A model generated the notes under the pieces. It ran no database searches, was not told the origin of the DNA, and saw only the letters and a program-made list of their open reading frames with translations. From Latrodectus hesperus (Eukaryota > Arthropoda > Arachnida > Araneae > Theridiidae), in assembly GCA_037975125.1 (NCBI GenBank), contig CM075851.1, positions 125,994,481 through 126,058,480 on the forward strand: a stretch of 64,000 nt of DNA. Direction: 5' to 3'. Position numbers and translations under genes: made by a program. Numbering within the stretch: the stretch's first letter is position 1; every line of letters begins with the position of its first letter. This document shows, piece by piece, positions 1 through 12,100 of this stretch.

Positions 1-66
1 TTTGACAGCATACAAATTTATCAAATCCTAAAACTTGTATGAATAATGTTTGAATCGTAGCAACTG

Positions 67-237
67 TCAGGCATATCTTAGTTGAACGTAATCAATGGTT
101 TCTTCAGTTTCCAGTATTGCTTTCACATTTTTCAAAGTCATACGCCATTTAACAAGACAATCTTCAACGACGTCTGCTAAGCGTGTTCCATCTTGCATAT
201 CAAATCCATTTATTTTCGATAAAACATCGTTAGAGAA
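67..237 (-). CDS. Coding-like island, 56 codons to a stop, product unknown
   Basis: Read on the minus strand this is open for 56 codons between an in-frame TAA (238-240) and a TGA (67-69). Composition is clearly richer in G+C than the DNA around it and the translation looks protein-like, with a stretch reading NGFDMQDGTRLADVVEDC followed by a basic and then an acidic segment ending VQLRYA. I do not recognise the family. There is no initiator methionine at the open end and no good acceptor AG just upstream, so it is either the tail of a terminal exon whose upstream border I cannot place, or a decayed fragment of a mobile element. After the stop there is no clear polyadenylation signal before the window edge. 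The gene, if there is one, may continue off the left end. Confidence 0.3.
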   Translation of the reverse strand, partial: FSNDVLSKINGFDMQDGTRLADVVEDCLVKWRMTLKNVKAILETEETIDYVQLRYA

Positions 238-3200
238 TTATTTGTTTTGCATTGCATAAAAAAAAAGAATATTTGTCAATTGAATTCTGGGAATTGTTTC
301 ATTGGGTTCATGGTGATAAAAGGAATTGTGCTTACAAATTATATTTCATAGTATAAATTAGTTAAAGTGTTCCTCTGTGTTTCTAAATTTGCTTATTAAT
401 AATTTTGTAATTAAATGAAATGCTTAAAATCAACATATGAAACGGCATTTCAGATTTTAAGGTATTACCCAATGTTTTAGATCGTAAATTTCATAAAAGT
501 TGAATAAGAATGTCTATTACAAAGAGAGTTAACTAAATGAATTTATGAGTAATAAAAAAGAAAATTAGGGATTACATGACGAAAAGGTAATATAATTTAA
601 TAACACTATCAATACAAATTATATATTAGATTATAAATTACCAATGAAACGAAATTTCTTTTAATTAATCGAAACAATAATGTACAAAGATTGTTTCTCG
701 AAAAACAAAAGTTCACATTTAGTGATATGAATATAAAATTGTTAATCTATAGAAATTCGTTTTTATATATGAATGAGGATAAAATGCGTAATTTCATCTT
801 TTAATTTACAGATGACTCAAAAATATAATTATTTTTGAACTGCAGCCTGATACTGAAAAATATAACGTAATTCTAGTAATAAATTGTCATTATAAAACTT
901 AAATTTATTAATTTTATTTTCTAATGTTGTAGATTTTTTTTTTAAATTTGCGCAAAACATTTTTACCAAATTTACTAGTCGTATAATTTTTTTACAAACG
1001 TACTGAGAGTGTACTCATTTGTAATTACCAATTTGATGTTTAAAAAACGTTTTGATTACTATCGTTTTCTAATGCTAAGCCACTAGGAATTTTTCATTTT
1101 TTTGAAATTACAAACGGCGTAACTGATTAAGTCTTATATTTTAGAACAAAGTTGTGTGTGCTAAAGTAAGTTCAAAATTGCATGGTTCTTTGTGGTTTGA
1201 TAGAGAAGATCAAACAAATTACCCTCAAATTTATCTTGTTATCGTCAATGGTATCACTTATTTTTGGAGTACATTCAGACTGTGACCAATATTGCATGTC
1301 ATGGCAACACTTTTTGACCATGGCCTTTTTATTTATGTTGAGATTGGGTTGGCGAGGAAAACAAATAAGCCAAGCCAATCTCAACTTGAATTTTTCTTAC
1401 AAAAGTTAAGCTTTTGATGTTAAATTAATTTCCATGAAACAAGAAAATTATAATGAAATATAACCTGATTTTAATAAATACGTCCTAAATTTTCAAAAGC
1501 CAGCATGTAGGTATTTAGATATGTTTAAAACTTTTATAATTATCATTAAATAATGTTTTAAATAAGAAATATTTAATAGTAAACTATATGTTTTCGTTAC
1601 TTTTTCTTATTCAGTGGTCATGCAAATGCTTATTAACATACATAAAAATATAAGATAATAATTATTTCAAGAACACCTGAATTATTTTTACCGAAAAATG
1701 TTGCTAATAGTATTCGAAATGCTTATTATTCTCTGAAATTTAGTTATTTTCCATATAATAATGGTTATCTATAATTTTATGAAGAAATCTCGACTTAATT
1801 TTGTTCTTTTGGTCATTGTTTCAAAATTTTTCGGGAGATAAAGGAAGAAAGCATTCACTCTTAGAAAAAATTGCAAACTTTTAATTAAAAAAATTAGGTA
1901 AATTCATAAAATGTATTGATATAATTTGAACGGAAACAATCAAATATAGCATGTAATGAAAATAATATTATGTGTTTTAAATAAGAACCAAAATTGAATG
2001 TGTATTATGGAAGCGATTATAACATTGCTAATATTATTTACATTAAAAAAGCAAATAAATTTCAAAACATGAATAAATTATAATTCCTCAAAACTATTGT
2101 TATAATATTAAATAAGTAACATTCAATATTGAGGGATATCAATAAATAAGTTGTTTTTCTTTGTTTTGCAACATGTTGCCAGTTGAATAATCAAGAATTT
2201 AATCTGTTTTGTAAAAAAAATAAATTGGTATTTTAAAGAGTATTTTAAGATGAAAAATATTGCTGTAAAACAGCATAAACAGAAGAAACAATAATATATA
2301 AATATTCGATAAATATATTTTTTTCATTCAAATTATTATGATATTTTAGGTAAATGATTCAACGAAATGAAAAATTATATTTTCTGCTAGAAAATATTAT
2401 GATATAAAAATATGAGTAAAGAAATACGTTAAGTTGAAAAGAAATTTGTATACCTTTGATTTATTTCAGAAATATAAAATGAATAAAATTGTTGTAAATG
2501 TTTCTTCCTTTGAGGCATACTCTTTTTGTAAAATCAGAGCAATCTGTTTAGTATCGACCCCATTTCATCAGATAAAGTATTCAGAAACCTGTCGATTTAT
2601 ACAAGGAAAGGAAGACACAGATCCTCGTTTATCATTCCCAATTATATAAATAAATATACTCATAAAAGATGTATAGAGCCTGCGTTATAAGGAATATTGA
2701 TAGAGATACTATCTTTATTGCATCGATATAGAAAACATATTCGATACTCTGAAGAAATAAGTAGAGGTGAAACTACTATATGTTGAGTGAATGCTCAAAC
2801 TAAAGAGGTAAATTTAAAATAAAAAAATCTTCAGGAAAATGCGTTGTAAGAGGTTTTTTTAATTCAGATGTTAGACTTGAAGATTTACATTAATCATTTG
2901 CCAAAATATTTTTTTCAAACACCTAAAAACAGTTATATTTTTGATTATTATTTTCTATATTGTTAATTTATAAATATATATCCTTTTTGTAAAATCTGAA
3001 GATGGAAGATAACAATTATAAATTGAATGGAAATGTTCATCTTTAGTAATCGTAACCCCGTTAGTTGTACTTGATTCAAAGAAGCAGTGGTCATAACGTT
3101 AATTATTTGTGGAATATTAGCACATTTTAAATGTTACTTAGCTATAATTTTCCCAAATACATATATCCTATATTTTGTCTTCATGATGGCGTAACAGAAA

Positions 3201-3300
3201 ACGAAATTATTTGGCAAGCAGATAATTTTTACTCATATACAACTCTTCTCATACGCAATAACGTATTGAAAATAAACTCTAGTCAATAGGAAGTAGGCTT
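238..3300. other. A+T-rich non-coding DNA
   Basis: Low-complexity A+T-rich sequence with many short poly-A and poly-T runs. I see no splice-flanked open island, no recognisable transposon and no long microsatellite. Short open frames on both strands near 1,170-1,410 and 2,430-2,650 have no family signature and are expected by chance at this length. Confidence 0.6.
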
Positions 3301-3309
3301 CACATTTTT

Positions 3310-3490
3310 TCATTTTTGATCCCGTTGAACATCTATGGGAGCCTCAGAAAGGGTGCATTTCTGACCTCTAACTTACTCCGTAATCTTTTCTTGATCTTAC
3401 AAGTGCATTACGTCAGCGAAGGATATTTCTACGTGTGTACTTATTGGAGAAAAATCATAGGCAACAAAACATCACTTTGAAGCCTGTATT
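3310..3490 (+). pseudogene. Tc1-like transposase, C-terminal relic
   Basis: The plus strand from 3,312 reads FDPVEHLWEPQKG, the degraded form of the Tc1 family block usually written PDLNPIEHLWD, which carries the last catalytic acidic residue of the DD34D/E triad. Downstream residues such as LTSALRQRRI keep the spacing of the usual C-terminal helix region, broken by at least two stop codons. The upstream 130 bases (from about 3,180) may hold further remains, but the frame is lost. No terminal inverted repeats could be placed. This is an old, inactive copy, on the opposite strand from the better preserved Tc1 relic near 18.5 kb. Confidence 0.55.
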
Positions 3491-3499
3491 AGTACTTAG

Positions 3500-4590
3500 G
3501 GTGCTAATATCCACTTCTGCTATTTTTATATATAATTGCCATGTTATAATTCAGTAGATTTTAGGATAATGATGATATCAGTAATTAAATTTTTATAATT
3601 ATAATAAATATTTCTTTAGTTTTTTGAATAAAATATATTGTATTACAATATATCTATGAATTTTGTCTAATTTGCTTGCACATTTTTCAGCTATCAACAA
3701 TTTTTATTGATAAATTTCTTGAAAACTATTATATTATTTTAAATTTCCTATTTGATATTTTATGTAAAAATACTAACTTATCCTAACATTTCACCCACAG
3801 TATTCTTCGCAATGTATGTCTGGTTTATGTTTCATTGACTATTAAATTATTCGGTTTGAAAATTGCTCATTTTATTGCTTTCGATTTGATGAATATGTGC
3901 AAGTTATTTAATAAATTCATTTTATGTATATTGTTTATATTAATGGATAGTTTAGGTGATGCTTTTTTAAGAATTTTTACACTTTCATATGAGTGTAAAA
4001 TACTTATATGCGTGTGTGAATATTTATTTTAGGAAATTATTTTCTACCAACAAAATTCATTTTCTAAATATCTGATTTCTGATATTTCTTCTATTTTTGA
4101 AAAAAAGGGTTTTAACTAATGATTTTATTTAAAAGCAAAATTGATATATTATCTATGATTTTATAATTAACATTACATTTTATCAAATGTTTATTTAGTA
4201 TTGCATAAATATACTTTCCCTTTAATAAGTATTTATGATATGATTTCTATTTCTAAATACAGTTATTGAAAATGTGCATTTTCAAATTGATTTTTGAATA
4301 GAAATTAGAACAATCTGTCTGTTTCTTCCATTAGCAGGTGCTGCATTCTTTTTTTACTAATCTAGAAAAATTTGTTTATTACTATATGGAATGTTATGTA
4401 AGTAGAGAAGTAGTATACACAGAAATGAAAAAAAATACTGATGCTGACAAATTTTTCAATGAAATTTATTGAAATGTCTTGGCATTGCAAAATTAAAATT
4501 TTATGATAGCAGATGTATTTAAAATTTTTACACAAATCTACGTATAAAGTGCATTTATTTATTTTCATTATTATTATATTCTTTATATTA
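3500..4590. other. A+T-rich non-coding DNA
   Basis: Nothing recognisable apart from chance open frames near 3,835-4,030 and 4,360-4,570. No microsatellite longer than a few units. Confidence 0.6.
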
Positions 4591-4596
4591 TTTCTG

Positions 4597-4771
4597 AGTT
4601 GGAGAAGTAGTAATGCCTTGTGCTTCCCAAGGACAAGCCACAGGTTCTGTTCTCCAGCTTGGGAAGGCCAACTTAGCGCTTCATTCCTTCAACAGATTGA
4701 TAATACTGAGTATCAAGCATGCTTGGGAACTAAATGCTGGAGTTTTGCTTTAGACTAACTACCTAACCGCG
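4597..4771 (+). repeat. Old copy of palindrome-core SINE (family S3)
   Basis: Aligning by eye with the copies at 31,862 and 51,094 shows the same order: a decayed tRNA-like head (A-box remnant near 4,606, B-box remnant near 4,650), a block around 4,665-4,700 ending in a 'cattccttcaacaga' stretch that matches the 'catcccttcagtga' of the other copies, the palindromic core caagcatgcttgg at 4,713-4,726, and the segment ctttagactaactacctaa that closes the family. The tRNA head has lost most of its consensus, so this is the oldest of the three copies. An open frame across it is an accident. Confidence 0.6.
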
Positions 4772-4869
4772 ATTTAAGCTGTGCACATCAGGATTCTCAA
4801 TTGCGCAAACTCATATGGACAATAATGTCCTCTGCTGCACTGAGCTTAGTTTTGAGCTTTTAATTTCAT

Positions 4870-6740
4870 TGAGGAAACAAATGGGCATTCTAAACTAAGA
4901 TATTGAAATAATTTTTTCTGTTTTCAGAACAATAACATACGTAAATTATGTAATTGGAACTTAAACATTTAAATCAAATAATATTTAATTATTAACAATT
5001 TTCTTAAGACATTGTTACAGTAATTTTTTGATAATCAAATAAATATATAAGTAATTATTAATATGGATGTGTTAACAATTAATTTAATATATTATGAAAT
5101 TTAATATCTTTAAATTTTATACGATTTAATATTACTGTACATTTTAATATAAATGAAGGTTTTCATTCAAAGATGATTTTTAGAACAAGTTTTTGACTTA
5201 GTTTTAACTATTTGATAAGTATTAATTTAAATCTAAGGAAAAATTATCTGTTATTAGAAAATGGTATATACAAAGAATTTCATTTTAATATTTTTCTTTT
5301 ACTTTAATACAGAATACATCATAAATTATATAATAAATTAAATTTTTTTTTGTTCTATTACCAAAGATATTTTGTTCATTATTTGGAAGAACAAATAATA
5401 ATTATCCGATACGTATTTTAAAATAGCAACATCTTGAAGTAGATGATACATGACTTCTTGTTGTATTTTACACACTTTTTATCAAAAAGTATATTGAATT
5501 ATTTTTATAATTATTTTCAAATTCGTAAGATATTTGTTAAAATAGAGCCGTGTATTAAAATGAAAATGTAACATTTCATTTAACTAGATATTTTATTCAT
5601 TCTCTTAGAATTTTAAGGAATGTTATAATTAATATCAAATATGTGAAAAATGTATTTTAAAAATTTCGGGGCACCATTCGCACTTTATAAGCTCTTATGT
5701 ATGTTAAATGCAAGAGAGAATTGTTTTTCTGATTCTTGAAGAATGAGTACTAAGTCAGTATTTCATTTTAGCTTAATAATTTCGTTTTGAAGATTTCAAT
5801 AGTTGAATTAAAATAAAAGTTACTTAATTGATAATTGTTATTGTGTAAATCAGTAGACTTACATTTAGTCTCTTTTACTTAAGTTATATTGTAAAATGTA
5901 CTGGAGATTATTATCAAGAGTGAAACAACCATACGTATAATGTGAAGAATTATATTGTACATGCAAGTATCATTTATTAAGAATTTTGTGTTTTTAATAT
6001 TTAAAAATTGATTTTTGTTTTAATTTCTGCTTATGATATTTTTTTAAATTTCTGATACTGAAATAAAACAAAAATCTTTTTTAAAAGTATATATATGGAA
6101 TTAAAAACATTAAATATATTTAATTAATTTTCATTTTACTTTTTATTTTATTGAATTTTTTAAAATTTAATTTTTATAATCATTTGATTTTTTATGCCAA
6201 TATTATTAAACTTTCAGTCACTAATCGAAAAATTTATTACTATTTGTTTTTTATTAATAGTTTCAATTTATAATCTGTTTTAATTCTTTTTAATTAAAAT
6301 GCAGGATACTTTCATACATTTACATTGACTTGTAACTAGTTTATCTCATATTCAGTTCTAATACCTGTTTAACTATTAAAGGATTTTTTTAATATATAAT
6401 CATAAAAAGCAATTTTTCTAATTATTCTGGTAATATTAGTCTCCAATTAACAATATTCAAGTTTCACTTTCGTATCTATTTGTGCATGAAGTATTTGTTT
6501 AATTTGGTTATAAAAATTAAATTTAACATTTATTTATATCAATGTTAAAAGTATAAATACTTTGTTTCCTTCAATTTACTTAAGATTTCCTTATATCTAA
6601 ATAAATGGCCCATCAGCAATATAGGTTTCTTTAACAACACAATTGGGAGAAATGTAACCGTTTTGAAATAGAGATAAAATTGGAAATTACTGTATCAAGT
6701 TTAAGACAATGATTTCTAATATTAATATTTGGGATGAAAA
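4870..6740. other. A+T-rich non-coding DNA
   Basis: Extremely A+T-rich, with many runs of four to seven A or T. No gene, repeat array or transposon signature seen. Confidence 0.6.
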
Positions 6741-6746
6741 TGGTTT

Positions 6747-6838
6747 AAGAGAATGAGAGAGATAGAGAAAGAGAGAAAGAAAAAGAGAGAGAGAAAGAGA
6801 GAGAGAGAAAAAAGAGACAGAGAGACAGAGAAAGAAAA
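6747..6838. repeat. Polypurine (GA)-rich tract
   Basis: About 90 bases that are almost pure purine on the plus strand, built from GAGA, GAAA and GACA blocks with only a few pyrimidine interruptions. Such homopurine tracts can form triplex (H-DNA) structures in other genomes; whether this one does is inference. A minus-strand open frame of serine and leucine codons across it is a by-product of the repeat. Confidence 0.85.
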
Positions 6839-6839
6839 T

Positions 6840-9096
6840 ATATAGTTGAAGGAAATATTCCTTAATTCTATATGACATATATGAATAAAAATTTTAAATA
6901 TTAAATTTTAATATACTTTAAAATTATAAAATATCCTTTATTTAAAAGACTGAAGTTTATATAACTATTAATTAAAGAAATAATGATTAAACTGATATAT
7001 AAATGTTTGGTTTTTCATGAATCTTCAAAAATAAATCATATATTTAAATTATAAATATTTGTCTATAAAAATAAGACTTCGTTTTTAAAACAAATTTTGC
7101 ACTTTACAATGAAAAATAAATGACGGATATTTCCGATTCAAATAATTTAAAATTGTTATCCGTAAAAATAGGGAAATGTAAGCATTTTTTATGAACTATC
7201 GCTTAACATAAATTGCTTTACTGTTATACTGTTGAAGTATACGTTATTTATAGAATTGATGCTTATTTGTGGAATGTATCCTAGCAATTTACGGAAGGAA
7301 ATAAAACTGGATGTAAACGGGAAAAAATAACGTGAAATTAAAGAAAAAAAGGAAGTCTTTCAGACACGAAGGGTGATAAATATCTACAAAACTTCACAAG
7401 TATCTTTCAATTTTCTATGATTGGCCAAATAAAACATTTAAAAATATTAATAGACTTAAAACCGTGCTATTGTAGTTATTGTGGTTTCGATGAATATAAA
7501 TATAAGCTTCTGATTTATGTGAATTAAACATATAATTCAATATTTATTGAGAACTTTACAACACAAGTTTTTTTCTTAAAATGAAAATAATTTCATTTTA
7601 TAACAATAATTGAAAATTATTAAAATTTGAGTTGAGAATCTTTATGACTATATAAGAATAATACGGTAAATTATGATGATTATGAAATAACAAAATTAGG
7701 TTATTCAGCAAATATTCAGTTGTAGAAACGAAGAAATAATAAGAAACAAAAAATAATGTGAAATTCATGCAATATATAATATTTATATGTTGTAAAATAC
7801 ATATGCTATATATAACAAATAAACATTTGAATATCACTATAGAAGTAAAAATTACTGAGACAGCACACAAAATGTAGAGTTAAACTTTTTTATTTGAAAG
7901 TACACTGCACAATAATTATCAAATGTAATAGTTAAGCAAAAAATATCTTGTAGTGGATGACTTTTTTCTCAATTGCATTATCATTCATGATTACAAATAT
8001 CACAATTCTTATCTTGCTTAAGAAATCTGAGCATATTTAGCAAATTTCTAAAATACTTACTTTTTTTGTCTTCAGTACAATGTATTTTATTCTTCTTTTA
8101 TGCAAATACATTCAAAATGGATTGCAGATGTGTAAATATTCCTTGTCCCTTAATGTATTTAAGCCAACAAACTAAATTCGATGTAATTAACCGTGATGAA
8201 TTTTTTTGGAATTAATAAAAATCTTAATTTATGCTGATATTTTTTATCTCTTATTTTGTATATTTTATTTTATAAGGGAAATGGCTATTTTTAGAAAGGA
8301 TTTATATAAAAATAGTCATCAATCATGGAAAAATTTTTGAGATTGTATGTGAGTAAAAAGAAGTCTGCATTTTTCTTTTACAATTTTCAGTAGTTTTACA
8401 TAATTATGCCTAATATCCAAGAAACAATTATGTTATTAAAAAGATAAGTCAAGTAAGAAATATAATCATATATGTTTATATTTTTTATATATCTAGATAA
8501 TTTTGCATTTTGCTTTGAATATCATTTTTATATTTCAGAAAGAAGTTTTATGTGATATTTATTTAAACTTATCATTGCCTAATATTTTTAACTTAAGTGT
8601 ATTAGTTGATATTAATTTATTATTTTAATGAATAACTGATTAAAATATTACAAATAAAATTCATTTCTTACACGTGCTCTTCTCTGAATAAAATTCTAAA
8701 TTTATTTTTTAATAAATTACGGTAAAAAAAGGAATATAAATGATGTTTGTGTGTTAACAGATACAAACGGAAATACAATAAATGAATATAATACATTATT
8801 TATTAAAAACGTTTTGCTAAATTTTTGTTTAGCTTACATTATGTAAATATTTATCTTCAGATTCTTATTCGGTAATTTTCTAGTCACTACTAAAATATTA
8901 TTAAAACAAAATTTATTTTTATAGTTATCTTGATTATCAAACAAATAAAGCAAAACTAACTTAATTTCAATTAAAATTAAATCAATTTAAATTTGTACAA
9001 AAATTCAGTCTCCTGTAAATACTCATATTATTATTTTCAGCATTATTTGCATCATATTTGTGACTAAAATCACAATTTCCACTCCAAAATTTGCAG
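6840..9096. other. A+T-rich non-coding DNA before the 9.1 kb exon candidate
   Basis: Nothing supportable as a gene. If the exon candidate at 9,097 is real this is intron on the plus strand. It ends in the acceptor-like stretch ttccactccaaaatttgcag at 9,077-9,096. Confidence 0.5.
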
Positions 9097-9189
9097 ATTA
9101 TAAGATTGGCTTGGTGAATTTGATGAAAACTCTACTGATTTTGCATCAAAAAGCGGGCGTAGATACTCAGTGGTTACCCTTAATACATC
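9097..9189 (+). CDS. Candidate internal coding exon, 93 nt, phase 1 in and out
   Basis: Best exon candidate in the window. It starts directly after an acceptor-type tttgcag and stops directly before a consensus donor gtgagt. The length is a multiple of three: two bases complete a codon, then 30 full codons, then one base, so the exon can be included or skipped without shifting frame. Reading frame example: YKIGLVNLMKTLL, then a segment ending DTQWLPLIH, a mix of hydrophobic helix-like and polar residues with codon use unlike the A+T-rich flanks. G+C is about 37 percent by my count (34 of 93), well above its surroundings. Two of the three plus-strand frames hit stops at once and only this one is open. 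I do not recognise the protein. No neighbouring exon of the same gene is certain; a phase-compatible 18-nt microexon is possible at 10,643. Confidence 0.45.
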
Positions 9190-12100
9190 GTGAGTTATTT
9201 TGATAAGCCTATTTATTAATTTCAATTTAATTCTTTCGCATTTACCTCAAAGCTAAAATCTGAATATATTTGTAAGCATCATAAAGCAATTCTTGTTTGT
9301 TCGTTACGAATTCAATGAATCTGTTACCGAAAATTGATTAAAACAGATTTCTTTCTTTCATAAAGTTCTATTGGAAAGAAAAAAATTATTAAATCATTTG
9401 CTGAAGTATAAAATATAAAGGAAATATGTGGAGAATTGCAGAATAAAGAAAATTGAATTTAGATTTGCTGGATACATTTGAAAAATGTATTAATTTTACC
9501 ACTGTAATCATTTTATATTTAATTATATATATCATGAAAAATGCTTTCATTTACACAAGAATGCATTTAATTTGCTTAAATTTTAAGTAATGCTTCAAAC
9601 TAACGTTTTAAATAATCTTAAGTTTCCTTTTACTAGATTTCTTATAAATATTGTGATTTCAAATTATTTGGTTTATTTGAATTTTAGGTAGATATTAGAT
9701 AATATTCGTATTGTTTTCTTTCATTAATCTTATGTTAAATCTTACTTTAAATTGCCATTATTCGTTAAAATATGGTAATCGCGAAAATTTTGAATAAATA
9801 TTAAGAAACAAGTTTTTATTAAATTGTTTTTGTATAAAATTGAATCATTTAAAATAAATTATTTATCCTTCCGAGAATATTATATTCTTTATAAATTTTA
9901 GCTCCATATTTTTTTATTTTAAATTTTCATTTAAAATTCTTGAATATTGCAAATAAATTATTCACATGTTATTTTTAATTAAAGATTAAAATTTTTGTAA
10001 AATTAATAATCAATATAAATTTGAAATTTAGGAATGGACTTTCATACCTCAATATGGCTAATGTATTTTTGACAATATAATTTTCCTTATGTCAGGTGTA
10101 TATATTTCCATACCGAGTAAGTGAAAATATATTTCAATCACATTAAGAAATTCTCTACGTTTACTAAGTAATTAAATGATAGGTGATTCTTGTTTACTTT
10201 TAACTCTTCGACTTATTTAATGAGAAAAAATATAATTATAACAATAATTAACAGTTTAATATGGAAATATTGTGCATGTTCTGATTCATATTTCAAAATA
10301 CTCAATATCAAAAATGCTAATTCTAGTGGTTTATAGATAAAATTTATTCAAATTACTTTATTATTAATGAACTGAATTAAAATTATTGTTTATTAGCTGC
10401 TTTTATCATATATTAAAAGAATTCATTTTCACAATATGTAGCAAATGTTAAAGAAAACTTAGGATACTTAAGTTTGGAATGATTGCATATATAATTTCGT
10501 ATTCTTATTTTTTATTATAAATACTATAGCCCAATTAAATCTTGCTTTTTTAAATAAAAAATAGCTTAATTTTCAAATTAATTTTCTTGCTTTTTATAAC
10601 AAGTGTCATTATTGAAATATATGCGAATAAATTATTTATCAGTCGTTGGAAATTTAGAGCGTGAGTGGCTCAAATTCCCTTTAAGAATTACAATATTAAT
10701 TGACAAGCCAAAAGTCTTTCATATATGGGTAACAAACATATGAAAGCAATAAATCGTAGAAACGTAGATTAATCAAGACTTTTAAAATAAAATTTATGTA
10801 TATTTGAGTACATTTAACTGACTGTCACGAGTTAAGGAAAATGGTTAATGTTAAGAAGAAATATGTGCATCGCTCAATCTTATATGAAGAATATAACTAT
10901 CACGTTTTAAATTTTTAGAAAAGTTTTCAGTTAAAAATGTTTAATTTTAAGAAGCAAATCTGTCAAGAGGTTGAAATTTTTCCAAGCCAGCATTTTTTTA
11001 CAAGAATTAAAATTATTATCTAACCAGAAAGAAGTTAGAAGAATATCGTACTTAATAATTATATATACGTAATAAAATTAAATGTTTTTTTCATAAATGT
11101 AAATATATAAAAACTGTAATAGTCAAATTAACAGTAAACAACAAATGTTATAAATACATGTTTTTATTGAACTAACTTTAGTTCAGAAGATTTTTTAAAA
11201 ACAGATAATAGTTTAAATTTGTTAATCATGGACGAAATATTTAAACGACATTAATGGTAACTAAATATATAAGCAATGAAAAAAATAAAAACAAATTTAT
11301 AAAAAATAACCGCATTAAAGAAGAGCATTAGAAAATATGGCAACAATACAAGTTTATATAATTTTTTTCATTCTATATGTTTATATATATTTTTTAAATG
11401 TATGAAAGAATTTTGCCGTCCTCCCCCTAAAAAAATAAAAAGTATATGAAACAAAATAATTTTATGGATTTAAATATTCTTCAAAGGCGATTTAAAATTT
11501 TTTTCAATAATAATGATATTGTGAAAATTGAAAAATATTCAAAGAATTCGTTACCTGAAAAAATATAATTAGATAATGAAAGCTAAATTGCAGTTTCAAA
11601 TTATTTCAAATTTCATTAAAAATTACATAAACTAAAAAAAAATATTTCAAATTTCATTTAAATTTTTATAAATTAAAAAATAGGGCTATTTTTATATTTT
11701 ATATATTTAAAATTTTATTATATTTTTAGTTATTATTAACGCCGTTTAAAATATAAGAGATCGCTTAAGCAGATTATGAATATTTATTTATAATAATGAT
11801 AAGTGTTTGTTAATGTTTGATAAGTGATTGAAAAATCTGTAGTTTATTTTTATTTCAATTCCTATTAATGTTAAATTTTTTCTAGTGATTATACTATATA
11901 CTCAAGTTTTGTTCATATTTGCTTTAATATCTTTACTTGTTATATATTTAAAACAGGGTACACATTTCTGGGCATACAAACAGCCATAGGAAAAGTCGAT
12001 AGTAAAATTTCTTATTCGGGATAAGTAATATTTTAATTAAACTGAAAAACTCACAACAAACTTTTTAAAAGTCAATATGACCAAATTTTTTTCTATAATT

